The notes under the pieces: model-generated
What the model was told of the DNA's origin: nothing
The model's input: only the letters and a program-made list of their open reading frames with translations
Database searches by the model: none
Shown here: positions 34,593-43,180 of the stretch, one piece after another
How the letters are laid out: each line of letters opens with the position of its first letter
Position numbering within the stretch: the stretch's first letter is position 1
Program-made: the position numbers and the translations under genes
DNA from: WVZH01 sp034430425
Lineage (GTDB): Bacteria; Chloroflexota; Anaerolineae; Anaerolineales; E44-bin32
Reading direction: 5' to 3'
Assembly (NCBI GenBank): GCA_034430425.1
Contig: DAOUEK010000002.1
Coordinates: 10,810 to 74,809, forward strand
Length of the DNA: 64,000 bases

Positions 34593-35747
34593 TTAGGTTT
34601 GAACAGGCCACAGGCTCTCGAGGGAATCCGTCAGCAGATTGCCGAGGGCTTTCTCGAAACCCTGCGCAGGAAGCACATCGCCATCAGGCTCTACATACAA
34701 GTTGGATTGGCCGGTGGCTTCTGGTGCTATTTCCAATTCGAGGGCCAATGGGTTGGTGGACGAGTAGGGCGCCGGAAGATCCCAGATTAAATCCATTCCG
34801 AGGATGGCGATGTACTCGCGGGCTTCGCTTAGTGCGGCTGTCATCGCATCGCTCCGATCCGAAGCCGATAGCGACATCGCCGTTGTGCCGAGATCCGCAA
34901 TCTGTTTGATGTGTTCATTCAAGGAAGCGGCGTTCTCGGGCGTGATCGTCAGGTGTACGGCGGAGTAAACGTCCGAGGCAAGGGCATTCTTCAATCCCGT
35001 TTCACTTTTGGGGTCGGTAAGATCAATCGCTACAAGGATGTGATCCAGGCCTGCCTGGGACAGTTCTTCGAGGTATGCTGCCTGCGCCAGGCGTTTCCCG
35101 TCCGTCAACAGGCCGGTTACCTGTCCCAGGTCTTCGGCATGCGAGATGAGTTCACGCAGGTCATCCCGCAGGGTAGGCTCTCCTCCGGTGAAGGTGACAT
35201 GAGGGACACCGGATTCCCAGATCGTGTTAATAATCGTTTTCCATTCTTCTGTGCTTAATTCCCGGTCCACGCGGCGTTTCGCCAGTGGATCGATCGCGCC
35301 GCTTTCGTCACAATGGTAGGTCAAAGCTAAATCCATACGATAAGGCGCTGAAGGTGTTTCATCTCGGGGTTCCTGACGCTCGAAATCGAGGAACATGACA
35401 GGATCGACTTGCGGGTTCGTGGCCAGGGTTTCGATTTGGTCTCGAAATTCTCGATGGTCTTTAAGAGCGCGTTTTTGGCCAACGCGGTAGCGTTCAGAGA
35501 TGGTCCGTGCCGCTTCCTCTTCACTGACACCCTGAACGAGCAGCATGGCGTGTTCGCTGGCCGTGTTGTTCAAATGCAGAACTGTCGCCGCGTTAACGAT
35601 CATTACGCCCATACCCTCGTCCTCGATGCGAAGGTGTAAACGATATTGAAGGGGCGCGTCATCCGGCGTTTTCCAGTGATAGAGCCCTGGCTTGAGGAGT
35701 TCAGGAAGGGCGGAGGGCGCAAAGAAACGCGTTAAGATCGAATTCAT
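34593..35747 (-). CDS. Radical SAM/SPASM paralogue lacking its iron-sulfur cysteines
   Basis: A 384-residue protein alignable along its length to its neighbour at 35761-37143: the same PqqD-like N-terminal domain (GVMIVNAATVLHLN, AARTISERYRVGQK), the same SAPYRMDLALTY lead-in, and the same FTGGEPTLRDDL SAM-binding motif. But the C-x3-C-x2-C loop is reduced to C146 with Gly150 and Asp153 in place of the other two, and the SPASM region (LYVEPDGDVLPAQGF) has no cysteine and ends early. It therefore should not bind [4Fe-4S] or do radical chemistry. It may present the substrate to the active enzyme or be a regulatory partner. AAAGGAAA precedes ATG 35747. Confidence 0.85.
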   Translation of the reverse strand: MNSILTRFFAPSALPELLKPGLYHWKTPDDAPLQYRLHLRIEDEGMGVMIVNAATVLHLNNTASEHAMLLVQGVSEEEAARTISERYRVGQKRALKDHREFRDQIETLATNPQVDPVMFLDFERQEPRDETPSAPYRMDLALTYHCDESGAIDPLAKRRVDRELSTEEWKTIINTIWESGVPHVTFTGGEPTLRDDLRELISHAEDLGQVTGLLTDGKRLAQAAYLEELSQAGLDHILVAIDLTDPKSETGLKNALASDVYSAVHLTITPENAASLNEHIKQIADLGTTAMSLSASDRSDAMTAALSEAREYIAILGMDLIWDLPAPYSSTNPLALELEIAPEATGQSNLYVEPDGDVLPAQGFEKALGNLLTDSLESLWPVQT

Positions 35748-35760
35748 CGGCGTTTTCCTT

Positions 35761-37143
35761 TCATGTCTTTTGATTCTGGAGCACGAAGGGTTCGATATTG
35801 TGCGGCAAGGGTGATTGCTCCTGGTTGAGAAGCGTTAAAGGACAACCACCGCCGCATACATTAAACACTTCACACTCCCGGCATTCATCCGGGGCATACC
35901 GCCGTTCGCGCAGCCAAAGGGCAAGGTCGTGTTCCCAAATTGTCTTCCACGAATCGGAGAGGATATTGCCAAGAGGTTGATAGAACGACTGGCAGGGGAT
36001 CACGGCGCCATCCGGCTCGACGCACATGTTGTACATTGCGGCTGTACACGCCTTGACGCCAAGTTCCATCTGGATGGGATCGAAATGGCAGTATTGTGTT
36101 GGTGTGTACCAGATCAAACGCTGGCCATAGCGTTGTGTCCGTTGGCGTGCTTCTTCGAGAAGAGGCGGAAGCAGGTCTTCCGGGATGCCTGTGCCAACTT
36201 CATTTCCTCGGCCGGCGTGGATCAACGCATTGCAGCCGATGGTCGGAACACCCATTTCGGAAAGGAAGGCAATCGTCTCACCAATTTCGGATGCGTTGTC
36301 CTTCAGAAGGGTTGTGTTGGTCATGACATATAGATTCAGGTCCAGGGCATTGCGGATCCCCGCTACGGTATCCTGCCAGGCCCCCGTGGCGCGCACCATC
36401 CTGTCATGAACTTTGGCGATGTGAGATTCGAGTGTGATCTGTACGTGATCCAAACCGGCATCCACGAACTCTTGCAAGTAGGCGCGATCCGCCAGAAGTC
36501 GGCCGTTGGTGAGCAATCCGGCGATCTGGCCGTTTGCGCTCACGTTGGCGATGAGCTGGGGAAGGTCGTCGCGCAACGTGGCTTCACCTCCGGTAAAGCA
36601 TATGTGGGGGATGCCAAGGGCATGGATGTGGTCGATGATCCTTCCCCACGTTGCCGTGTCGAGCTCAGGGTAATTTCGTGGCCTGGCATTGTAGCAATGG
36701 GCGCAATTGGCGTTGCAGCGATAAGTGAGTGCCAGGTCCATGCGGTAGGGAGCAGAAGGAGTCTCCGAGAACGGTGGGAGCAAATCAAGTTCGAGATCGC
36801 AAATGGGACAGGCGCCATTGGGATTTGTGATCTCCTGGATCAGGACGCGCATATCACAGAAATCACGCAGTGCGAGCTGTTTGTTCACGCGATAGCGTTT
36901 ACGAACGGCAGCAACCGCAGCCTCTTGAGAGAAACCTTCGAGCTGCAGCCAGGCCATGAAAGTGGCCGTGGAATTGAGGTGGAAGGCGCGCTGGGCGTTG
37001 ATCAACAACAACCCGCTGCGGTCGTCATGAACGCGCAGGTGGATTTGCGCTCGATTCTCACCGTCGATACTCGTGTAGTCGTATAGGCCGGGTTTTAGAT
37101 CGGCACTTCCATTATTGGAGTCTGGGCGTGAAAGAAGATTCAT
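35761..37143 (-). CDS. Radical SAM/SPASM peptide maturase with PqqD-like domain
   Basis: A 460-residue enzyme. Residues about 20-105 form a PqqD-like peptide-recognition domain (GLLLINAQRAFHLNSTA, AAVRKRYRV). Then a radical SAM core with LTYRCNANCAHCYN (C143, C147, C150), FTGGEATLRDDL, and a C-terminal SPASM domain with CTAAMYNMC, IPCQSFY and CRECEVFNVCGGGCP for auxiliary clusters. This layout is that of enzymes that modify ribosomally made peptides. ATG 37143 overlaps the stop of the Cys-Ala-tail gene by four bases; the longer upstream frame just re-reads that tail. The tail is therefore the obvious substrate candidate, perhaps for Cys thioether formation. Confidence 0.92.
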   Translation of the reverse strand: MNLLSRPDSNNGSADLKPGLYDYTSIDGENRAQIHLRVHDDRSGLLLINAQRAFHLNSTATFMAWLQLEGFSQEAAVAAVRKRYRVNKQLALRDFCDMRVLIQEITNPNGACPICDLELDLLPPFSETPSAPYRMDLALTYRCNANCAHCYNARPRNYPELDTATWGRIIDHIHALGIPHICFTGGEATLRDDLPQLIANVSANGQIAGLLTNGRLLADRAYLQEFVDAGLDHVQITLESHIAKVHDRMVRATGAWQDTVAGIRNALDLNLYVMTNTTLLKDNASEIGETIAFLSEMGVPTIGCNALIHAGRGNEVGTGIPEDLLPPLLEEARQRTQRYGQRLIWYTPTQYCHFDPIQMELGVKACTAAMYNMCVEPDGAVIPCQSFYQPLGNILSDSWKTIWEHDLALWLRERRYAPDECRECEVFNVCGGGCPLTLLNQEQSPLPHNIEPFVLQNQKT

Positions 37144-38822
37144 CGACCACCACCGGCGCATGCACAGGCGCATCCTGCGCAGGCGCAGGCACAAGCGCAG
37201 CTGCTGCCTCCACCGCCTCCGGAAGACCAACTACGGGTTGAGCGAGAAGGCGGTGGCGGGGGGTTGGTCGTTTTGGTTACGCCATCTGTAAACGATGTGA
37301 CATTAGAGACCAGGTTTTTAGATGTCTTCTGCACGCCGTTAACGATTGAGGCTGCGAATTCCGATCCCGGCAACTTGGGCAGTGTCATACCTCGGCCAGG
37401 TGCCGACCCGGGTGCGGGTCCTGTAGTACGGACGCTCGTACCAGTTGGTCGAAAGGATGGCCGGTAATAGCCCCACCACATAGGAACAAACACAGGTCCT
37501 GTGCGAAATGTACGCTGTGTGCGGTCATCGAAATCGCGATCGAGCATCGTCCATTCGAGTCCATCGTCGAAGCGTTGCGATCGAACTTCGGGTGTTTCCG
37601 CTTGTTCCACCTGTTTCCAGGCTTTCTCCATAATGGATTTGTAGTAATCTCGAGTTTCCTTAAGGCTGAATCCTTTCATTTTCTTCTGAACGGATTGGAC
37701 CAAATCGACCATCAACTTCTGCAGCGCTGATTTTCGTTTGCCTGATTTTTCATCGATCATGGCCTCTAAAAACGCTTCTTCGTAAGGTCGTAAACCATCC
37801 GGTGTAGGAGTAAGTCGTTCGAGTTGGAGCGGATCTTCGTTTACAACGCGTACGGCGTTTTTCTTGATCGTGGAGAAGAGAATCATTGTGAGAACCCGAT
37901 CGAGGGGAGTCTCCAGCAACACTGCGGCTTCGATGGCCGTTAGGCCACGTTTGATCCCATGGCCTTCGATAGCGATTTTGGGTGGCAGATAGGCGAGTTT
38001 GCGTCGGCGTGCGGAGAAGACCGCCAGTGCAATGAAACCGCCGAAAACGAGAACGACGCCGCCACAACACAAACCTCCCATGAGCGTTTCTTCGGAGATG
38101 CCCAGCTGGTAACTGATGCTGGGTGTGAGAATCGATCCCTCGGGAACGTACTTGCGCGGGAAAGATGCTCCGAATTTGTAGGCTGTGTACCCATTGGCAT
38201 CCAAGTTTTCCCACGCGTAGATAACCCGACCATTAGAATCAATATCTGTGTAAGGACTATCGTACGGCCATCCGGAAGGCGATTTGTGCCAGCGGGGTTC
38301 ATCCGGCTGGACTCCGGGCGGAAGATGGAATACCACGAGAAGTTCTGTGGAGCCGTGCACAAATTCGCGGTCAAAAAAATTTGGAACGAATACACCGCTG
38401 GCGTATTCGCTGTCGTCGTCATCGTAGTAAAGTACATCCCGTATGCCAGCGATGGTGAAATGGACTTTACCGCTCTCGCCTGGCGGGATCGCATTCGCGC
38501 CCAGCCCCAATTCGATGCCGTACTCGACATAGGATGATGGTGCGATGTGTCCGATGGGATGTCCGTCCACACTGGCTTCTGCGCTGTAAAGATCGTAGCT
38601 TTCTGTTGGCAGGCCAACATCGACATAGTCGATGGGTGATGCATGTGTGTCGTTTGTAAAAACCATGAGATATTCGAGACTCATGCTGCCATCTTCTTCC
38701 CAGAAGACATCGACATCCATGCTGTCGAGGCTAAATGAGTAGGTCTGCGCATGGCCAGAAACCGGCAAGAGCAAAATGGCTGATAGAATGCTTAACCGCA
38801 AGATCACATGGAAACGTCGCAT
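37140..38822 (-). CDS. DUF2207-like membrane protein with seven-cysteine Cys-Ala C-terminal tail
   Basis: A 560-residue protein with a signal peptide (about residues 1-27, ending SGHAQT), a beta-rich extracytoplasmic domain, one main membrane segment (GGVVLVFGGFIALAVF, near residue 265), and a cytoplasmic region with a winged-helix-like part (LTAIEAAVLLETPLDRVLTMIL). A Pro/Ser/Gly linker leads to the last 19 residues, CACACACAGCACACAGGGR: four Cys-Ala units, Gly, three more, then GGGR. ATG 38822 follows GAGGTG by six bases. Its stop overlaps the start of the radical SAM maturase, so the tail is a likely site of modification; metal binding is an alternative. Confidence 0.9.
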   Translation of the reverse strand: MRRFHVILRLSILSAILLLPVSGHAQTYSFSLDSMDVDVFWEEDGSMSLEYLMVFTNDTHASPIDYVDVGLPTESYDLYSAEASVDGHPIGHIAPSSYVEYGIELGLGANAIPPGESGKVHFTIAGIRDVLYYDDDDSEYASGVFVPNFFDREFVHGSTELLVVFHLPPGVQPDEPRWHKSPSGWPYDSPYTDIDSNGRVIYAWENLDANGYTAYKFGASFPRKYVPEGSILTPSISYQLGISEETLMGGLCCGGVVLVFGGFIALAVFSARRRKLAYLPPKIAIEGHGIKRGLTAIEAAVLLETPLDRVLTMILFSTIKKNAVRVVNEDPLQLERLTPTPDGLRPYEEAFLEAMIDEKSGKRKSALQKLMVDLVQSVQKKMKGFSLKETRDYYKSIMEKAWKQVEQAETPEVRSQRFDDGLEWTMLDRDFDDRTQRTFRTGPVFVPMWWGYYRPSFRPTGTSVRTTGPAPGSAPGRGMTLPKLPGSEFAASIVNGVQKTSKNLVSNVTSFTDGVTKTTNPPPPPSRSTRSWSSGGGGGSSCACACACAGCACACAGGGR

Positions 38823-38858
38823 ACCATTCACCTCACAAATGAAAAAAGGAAAGGAACC

Positions 38859-39215
38859 TCACCATTTCGGTTCCTCGCTCAGTTGATAACTCGCACCACA
38901 ATATGGACAAGAGACGATTGGAGCGCCGGCCATCATTTTAACGTTGTCGGATGTAAGTGTGCCGCCGCAGCTTCTGCAGGTGAGTTTCTCAAGCTCGATG
39001 TCCCCCGAAAGCTCAATTTTCTGGATCAATTCGGTTTTCTGAACGTCCTTACGACCAGCGAACCAGATCAAGCCGAATCCACTGGCAACGAGAATCACAC
39101 CAATGATGATCCAGAGAACGCCCTGAGAACTGTCGCCCGATCCCAATAGGAAAAGGACGCCGAAGAAGATCAGTATTGCAGCAGCGATATATGCAATCAA
39201 CTTTCCTGATGACAT
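38859..39215 (-). CDS. Small membrane protein with C-terminal zinc ribbon
   Basis: A 118-residue protein with two membrane helices (YIAAAILIFFGVLFLLG and VLWIIIGVILVASGFGLIWFA), a short polar linker, and a zinc ribbon (CRSCGGTLT ... CPYCGASY). It is the first gene of the operon that holds the Cys-Ala-tail protein and the radical SAM pair, 36 bp upstream of the former. ATG 39215 has GGAGG four bases before it. It could be a membrane partner of the DUF2207-like protein; the function is unknown. Confidence 0.82.
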   Translation of the reverse strand: MSSGKLIAYIAAAILIFFGVLFLLGSGDSSQGVLWIIIGVILVASGFGLIWFAGRKDVQKTELIQKIELSGDIELEKLTCRSCGGTLTSDNVKMMAGAPIVSCPYCGASYQLSEEPKW

Positions 39216-39245
39216 CATGCCTCCCGGTTAGCGATAACTTGCCTC

Positions 39246-39274
39246 AGTCTAGCAAATCCTTCGGTTTGAGACAA
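39246..39274 (-). promoter_or_regulatory. Sigma70-type promoter for the Cys-Ala-tail/radical SAM operon
   Basis: On the minus strand TTGTCT (39274-39269), a 17-bp spacer, then TAGACT (39251-39246). Transcription would start near 39239, 24 bp before the ATG at 39215. It is divergent from the promoter at 39319-39346. Confidence 0.5.
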
Positions 39275-39318
39275 TAGACAAAATATTTGCTCAAAATGCA
39301 TTTACCTTTTTTCTGGGC

Positions 39319-39346
39319 TTGACGTGCCGCTCGACTACGCTAGAAT
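39319..39346 (+). promoter_or_regulatory. Sigma70-type promoter for the glycosyltransferase gene
   Basis: TTGACG (39319-39324), 16-bp spacer, TAGAAT (39341-39346). The predicted start near 39353 leaves room for the TTG start at 39403 with AGGTGG but not for a start at 39355. Confidence 0.65.
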
Positions 39347-39402
39347 GATAGGGCTTGTGCGCCAGTCTCCCGATCCAGGCTCTCATCGATAGGTGGTTTC
39401 CA

Positions 39403-40098
39403 TTGGTAGACACGAAAGCATTGACCCTAATTCCGGCATGGAACGAGGTTGATTTTATCGCACCGATTGTCTCCGCGACAGTTGGACGTTATCCTGTCCT
39501 TGTGGTGGATGATGGATCCACAGATGCCACACCTCAGGTTGCCAAGGATTTGGGCGCAATCGTGATCAGTCATTCTGAGAACCGGGGAAAGGGGATTGCC
39601 TTACTCACCGGTTTCCATTGGGCAATAGAAAATCAATATGATGTCGTCATCACACTTGATGCCGATGGGCAGCATGATCCGGAAGAGATCCCGAAATTCC
39701 TTGAAGTATACGAGCAATCCGGGGCCGATCTCATCATCGGACGGCGTGATTTCTGGCAAATGCCTTTTCCTAACAATTTCGCCAATCGAATTGGTTCGTT
39801 CCTGCTTTCATTGGTATTGGGTCGGCGAATACTCGACAATCAGAGTGGCTATCGGCTGCATTCCCGCAAACTTCTACAGTCCCTGGATCTGCAGGCGACG
39901 GGGTTTGAATTGGAAGTTGAGATGGTTATTATGGCGGTCTGCAAGGGTTTTCAATTGGAATGGATCGATATCCGCACAATCTACGGCACAGGGAAGAAGA
40001 GTTATTTCCATCCCTGGTATGACTCCCTGCGGTTTTTAAAAATGGTCATTTTCGCCTATCGCATGCGCCGGATCAGTGCTGGCACGAAGACGTTATAA
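39403..40098 (+). CDS. Family 2 glycosyltransferase (DPM1/WcaA type)
   Basis: A 231-residue cytoplasmic glycosyltransferase. LIPAWNE, VLVVDDGSTDATPQ, ENRGKGIALLTGF, ITLDADGQHDPEEIP (D-x-D metal site) and NQSGYRLHSRKLL mark it as a GT-A enzyme of the dolichyl/polyprenyl-phosphate mannose synthase type. The TTG at 39403 was chosen because AGGTGG lies six bases before it and a promoter lies at 39319-39346. The acceptor is probably a membrane lipid carrier. It is followed by an acyltransferase, so a glycolipid or envelope pathway is likely. Confidence 0.88.
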   Translation: MVDTKALTLIPAWNEVDFIAPIVSATVGRYPVLVVDDGSTDATPQVAKDLGAIVISHSENRGKGIALLTGFHWAIENQYDVVITLDADGQHDPEEIPKFLEVYEQSGADLIIGRRDFWQMPFPNNFANRIGSFLLSLVLGRRILDNQSGYRLHSRKLLQSLDLQATGFELEVEMVIMAVCKGFQLEWIDIRTIYGTGKKSYFHPWYDSLRFLKMVIFAYRMRRISAGTKTL

Positions 40099-40167
40099 TC
40101 GTATGCAAGAATTGAACTTTGGTTTTATTTACCGCAAGTCACAATTTATACATTGAATGGATAGATT

Positions 40168-41076
40168 ATGAACCTGATCTCTTTTATGAGTACAAGAATG
40201 GCGCCGATTTTGGGGCTTCTCATCGTAAAAATTCTCAATCGGGAACAAGCGTACCGATTCGCAGATTGGGTAAGTCGACGCATCGTAGCGAAAAAGGATT
40301 CGGACATGATCCGTGCAGTCCGCTCGAATCAAGCTGTTATCCGCGGGCTGCCTTTTGATGCACCGGAACTTGATGATGCAGTGTTCGAGGTCATTCAGAA
40401 TTCCGCTCGCGGCTACACGGATTGGTATCGAGCCACCCACGCTGGTCCAGAAGCCGTATTAGCGTCTATGGATATCGATCCACAACTCATTGAATATATT
40501 GAACAGGCCCAGGTTGATAAGCGCGGTTTAATGATTGTTGGCGCGCATATGAGCAGCTTCAACATTATGCTCCTGGCCTTGGGTATTCATGGCTTTCCCA
40601 TCCAGGCGCTTTCATTTGCCAATGTTCGGGGCGGTGTGCATGTCGATAACGCAGTACGAAAAAAATATGGCTTGAATTTAACCCCCATCTCGCCAACATC
40701 ACTAAAGCAGGCAATGCGGAGACTAAAGAATGGTGGCCTTGCGGTGACGGCTGTGGATCGTCCTGACGTAGGGGGAGATGAATTGATATTCTTCGGTCGG
40801 AAAGCAATCTTGCCTGTGGGACCAGCTCGCCTGGCTGTTGCAACGAATTCCCGGATCCTTGTGGGAATGATTCAAACTGTTGGAACCAATAAATACCGTG
40901 CAGTCGCCGCCCCGCTGCTCGAACCTGAAATCACTGGCAACCGTGAGCGCGATGTTATTAATCTGGCGCAGCGCTACATTAATGTTATCGAGGGTTACAT
41001 CCGCGAACGCCCCGGGGAATGGCTCATGTTCTTGCCCATGTGGCCAGATGAACTCCCGCCAAAACCAGAGTCCTGA
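40168..41076 (+). CDS. LpxL/HtrB-family lipid acyltransferase-like protein
   Basis: A 302-residue protein of the lysophospholipid/lipid A acyltransferase family: VGAHMSSFNIMLLAL is the H-x4-[D/E] region, VDRPDVGGDELIFFGRKAILPVGPARLA the donor-binding part, YIRERPGEWLMFLPMWP the C-terminal signature. At the catalytic pair, the acidic residue is Asn (H-x4-N), which is unusual. A lipid A substrate is not expected in a Chloroflexota member; a glycolipid similar to phosphatidylinositol mannoside is a more natural target. It is 69 bp after the glycosyltransferase. Confidence 0.82.
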   Translation: MNLISFMSTRMAPILGLLIVKILNREQAYRFADWVSRRIVAKKDSDMIRAVRSNQAVIRGLPFDAPELDDAVFEVIQNSARGYTDWYRATHAGPEAVLASMDIDPQLIEYIEQAQVDKRGLMIVGAHMSSFNIMLLALGIHGFPIQALSFANVRGGVHVDNAVRKKYGLNLTPISPTSLKQAMRRLKNGGLAVTAVDRPDVGGDELIFFGRKAILPVGPARLAVATNSRILVGMIQTVGTNKYRAVAAPLLEPEITGNRERDVINLAQRYINVIEGYIRERPGEWLMFLPMWPDELPPKPES

Positions 41077-41100
41077 TCAGTAGTGAATTGAGGAATTACA

Positions 41101-43140
41101 GTGATGACGGACGAATCCATACGAACGAAGGTAGAACAACTCAAGGAAGAAATCCGACAACACAATTATCGCTATTACGTACTCAATTCTCCCATTATCA
41201 GTGATTCCGAATACGATCAGTTACTGCGTGAATTACAGGATATCGAAGCGCAATATCCTGAATTGAGATCTCCTGATTCTCCAACACAAAGAGTCGGTGG
41301 GGAGCCTGCCGAAGGCTTCCGGCGTGTTCCACATCCTCGCTCCATTCTCAGCCTCGGAAATGCTTTCGATGCCGACGATGTTCGCGCCTGGTATGAGCGA
41401 ATTCTGAAGCTGGATTCGCACGTAAAGCAGGCAGCTTTTACCGTTGAGCCAAAGCTGGACGGTTTGACGGTTGTGTTGCATTATCAGAATGGCGTGTTCA
41501 CGCTCGGGGCCACACGCGGCGATGGCGAGACGGGCGAGGATATCACCGCCAACCTGCGAACTGTGCGAAGCTTGCCCCTCCGGATTCCGGTTGCGAAGTA
41601 CAAGGGGAACATCCCCGCAAATATGGTCGTTCGGGGGGAGGCGATTATTCTGCTCTCTGATTTTGAGGAACTCAATCAAAGACTGGAGAAAGCTGGCGAA
41701 CGCACGTACGTAAATCCCAGAAATACGGTCTCGGGCGCGTTGCGGCAACTGGACTCAGGTCTCACGGCGAAGCGCCCCATCAGTCTGCGCTGTTATGCTG
41801 TCGTGGAAATGGATGGGGTCATCGCCGATACGCAATCCGATGTACTGGAACTGCTTGGCGAATTGGGTTTCCCGGTGGTTGAGTATCACTCGCTGTGTAA
41901 GGATATTGAAGAAGCCATCTCGGCCGCCGAGGATATGGCGCAGATGCGTGACAGGATGCCATATGAAGCGGATGGCGTGGTGATCAAGCTCAATGATCTG
42001 CAGCTGTCCGAGAATTTGGGTGTGGTTGGCAAGGATCCGCGAGGCGCGATCGCCTTTAAATTCCCGGCGCAAATTGTTACAACGCAGCTGGAGGATATCG
42101 GCATTAACGTGGGGCGAACAGGCGTGATCACACCGTTCGCCGTTCTCGAACCTGTTGTAGTTGGCGGCGTAACCGTGCGGCAAGCGACTTTACACAACTT
42201 CGATTATATCGAGGAAAAGGACATTCGTATCGGCGATCGCGTGTTATTAAAGCGCGCCGGTGACGTTATACCCTACGTGATCGGTCCGGTTCTCGATGCG
42301 CGCAGCGGAGAGGAAGCGCCGTACACAATCCCCAAGCGCTGTCCATCCTGCGGGGCGCAATTGGAGCGTGTAGAAGGTGAAGTGGGGGTGTATTGCGTTA
42401 ATGCTGCCTGTCCTGAACAATTGATTCGTAACGTGGAACACTTTGTCTCACGCAGTGCGATGGATATCGAAGGAATGGGGATCAAAGTCGCCAGTTTGTT
42501 GGTCGAAAAGGGATTAATTAAGGACGTCGCCGACTTGTACATATTGGATCGGGATGCCCTGTTGAAACTCGAAGGGTTTGGTGAAAAACGCGTCGATAAT
42601 TTACTCGAAGCCATCGGGGAATCGAAAAAACAGTCGCTGGCTCGCTTGATCAACGCCCTGGGAATCCGAGGGGTTGGTGAAGTCGTTGCTGCGGATCTGG
42701 CGCGTCGATATAAAAACCTTGATACGTTTTCTGAGGCCAATATCGAAGCGTTGGAAGTTGTTGAAGGCATTGGGCCCAATATTGCCACTGCGATCGTCGA
42801 TTGGATGCAGGCGCCATCGAATCAAATACTGCTTGCTAAATTTAAACGGGAGAATGTATGGCCGCAGGAAGTCGAGTCCGGTGATGCTTCAAGGCCAGCG
42901 GTGTTAGATGGTTTATCCTTCGTTCTGACGGGAACGCTGCCGACGATGACGCGGCAGGAGGCAAAGACGCTGATCGAGGATCATGGCGGCAAGGTCAGCA
43001 GCAGCGTGAGCAAACGAACATCATATCTGGTCGCAGGTGACTCTCCGGGATCGAAACTGCAGAAAGCAGAGACATTGGATGTGCCCATCATCGATGAAGA
43101 TAGCTTGCAGCGTTTGATAAACAACGGATTGGAACGCTAA
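41101..43140 (+). CDS. ligA: NAD-dependent DNA ligase
   Basis: A 679-residue DNA ligase that seals nicks using NAD. N-terminal Ia domain with YRYYVLNSPIISDSEYDQLL, adenylation site VEPKLDGLTVVL (Lys nucleophile), TRGDGETGEDITANLRT, OB fold (NVGRTGVITPFAVLEPV), a zinc finger (CPSCGAQ ... CVNAACPEQ), helix-hairpin-helix repeats (IRGVGEVVA, EGIGPNIA) and a C-terminal BRCT domain (SFVLTGTLPTMTRQEAK). All catalytic parts are present and the length is standard. GAGGA lies six bases before the GTG at 41101; an ATG follows at once. Confidence 0.97.
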   Translation: MMTDESIRTKVEQLKEEIRQHNYRYYVLNSPIISDSEYDQLLRELQDIEAQYPELRSPDSPTQRVGGEPAEGFRRVPHPRSILSLGNAFDADDVRAWYERILKLDSHVKQAAFTVEPKLDGLTVVLHYQNGVFTLGATRGDGETGEDITANLRTVRSLPLRIPVAKYKGNIPANMVVRGEAIILLSDFEELNQRLEKAGERTYVNPRNTVSGALRQLDSGLTAKRPISLRCYAVVEMDGVIADTQSDVLELLGELGFPVVEYHSLCKDIEEAISAAEDMAQMRDRMPYEADGVVIKLNDLQLSENLGVVGKDPRGAIAFKFPAQIVTTQLEDIGINVGRTGVITPFAVLEPVVVGGVTVRQATLHNFDYIEEKDIRIGDRVLLKRAGDVIPYVIGPVLDARSGEEAPYTIPKRCPSCGAQLERVEGEVGVYCVNAACPEQLIRNVEHFVSRSAMDIEGMGIKVASLLVEKGLIKDVADLYILDRDALLKLEGFGEKRVDNLLEAIGESKKQSLARLINALGIRGVGEVVAADLARRYKNLDTFSEANIEALEVVEGIGPNIATAIVDWMQAPSNQILLAKFKRENVWPQEVESGDASRPAVLDGLSFVLTGTLPTMTRQEAKTLIEDHGGKVSSSVSKRTSYLVAGDSPGSKLQKAETLDVPIIDEDSLQRLINNGLER

Positions 43141-43180
43141 GCGTTCGATTAAATTAAGTCGTCTCCCTGGTTTAAAAACG

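Noticed and set aside
35761..37230. Longer radical SAM protein with an Arg-rich N-terminus
   Set aside because: The first 29 codons only re-read the Cys-Ala tail of the previous gene in another frame; ATG 37143 in the ATGA overlap is the natural start.
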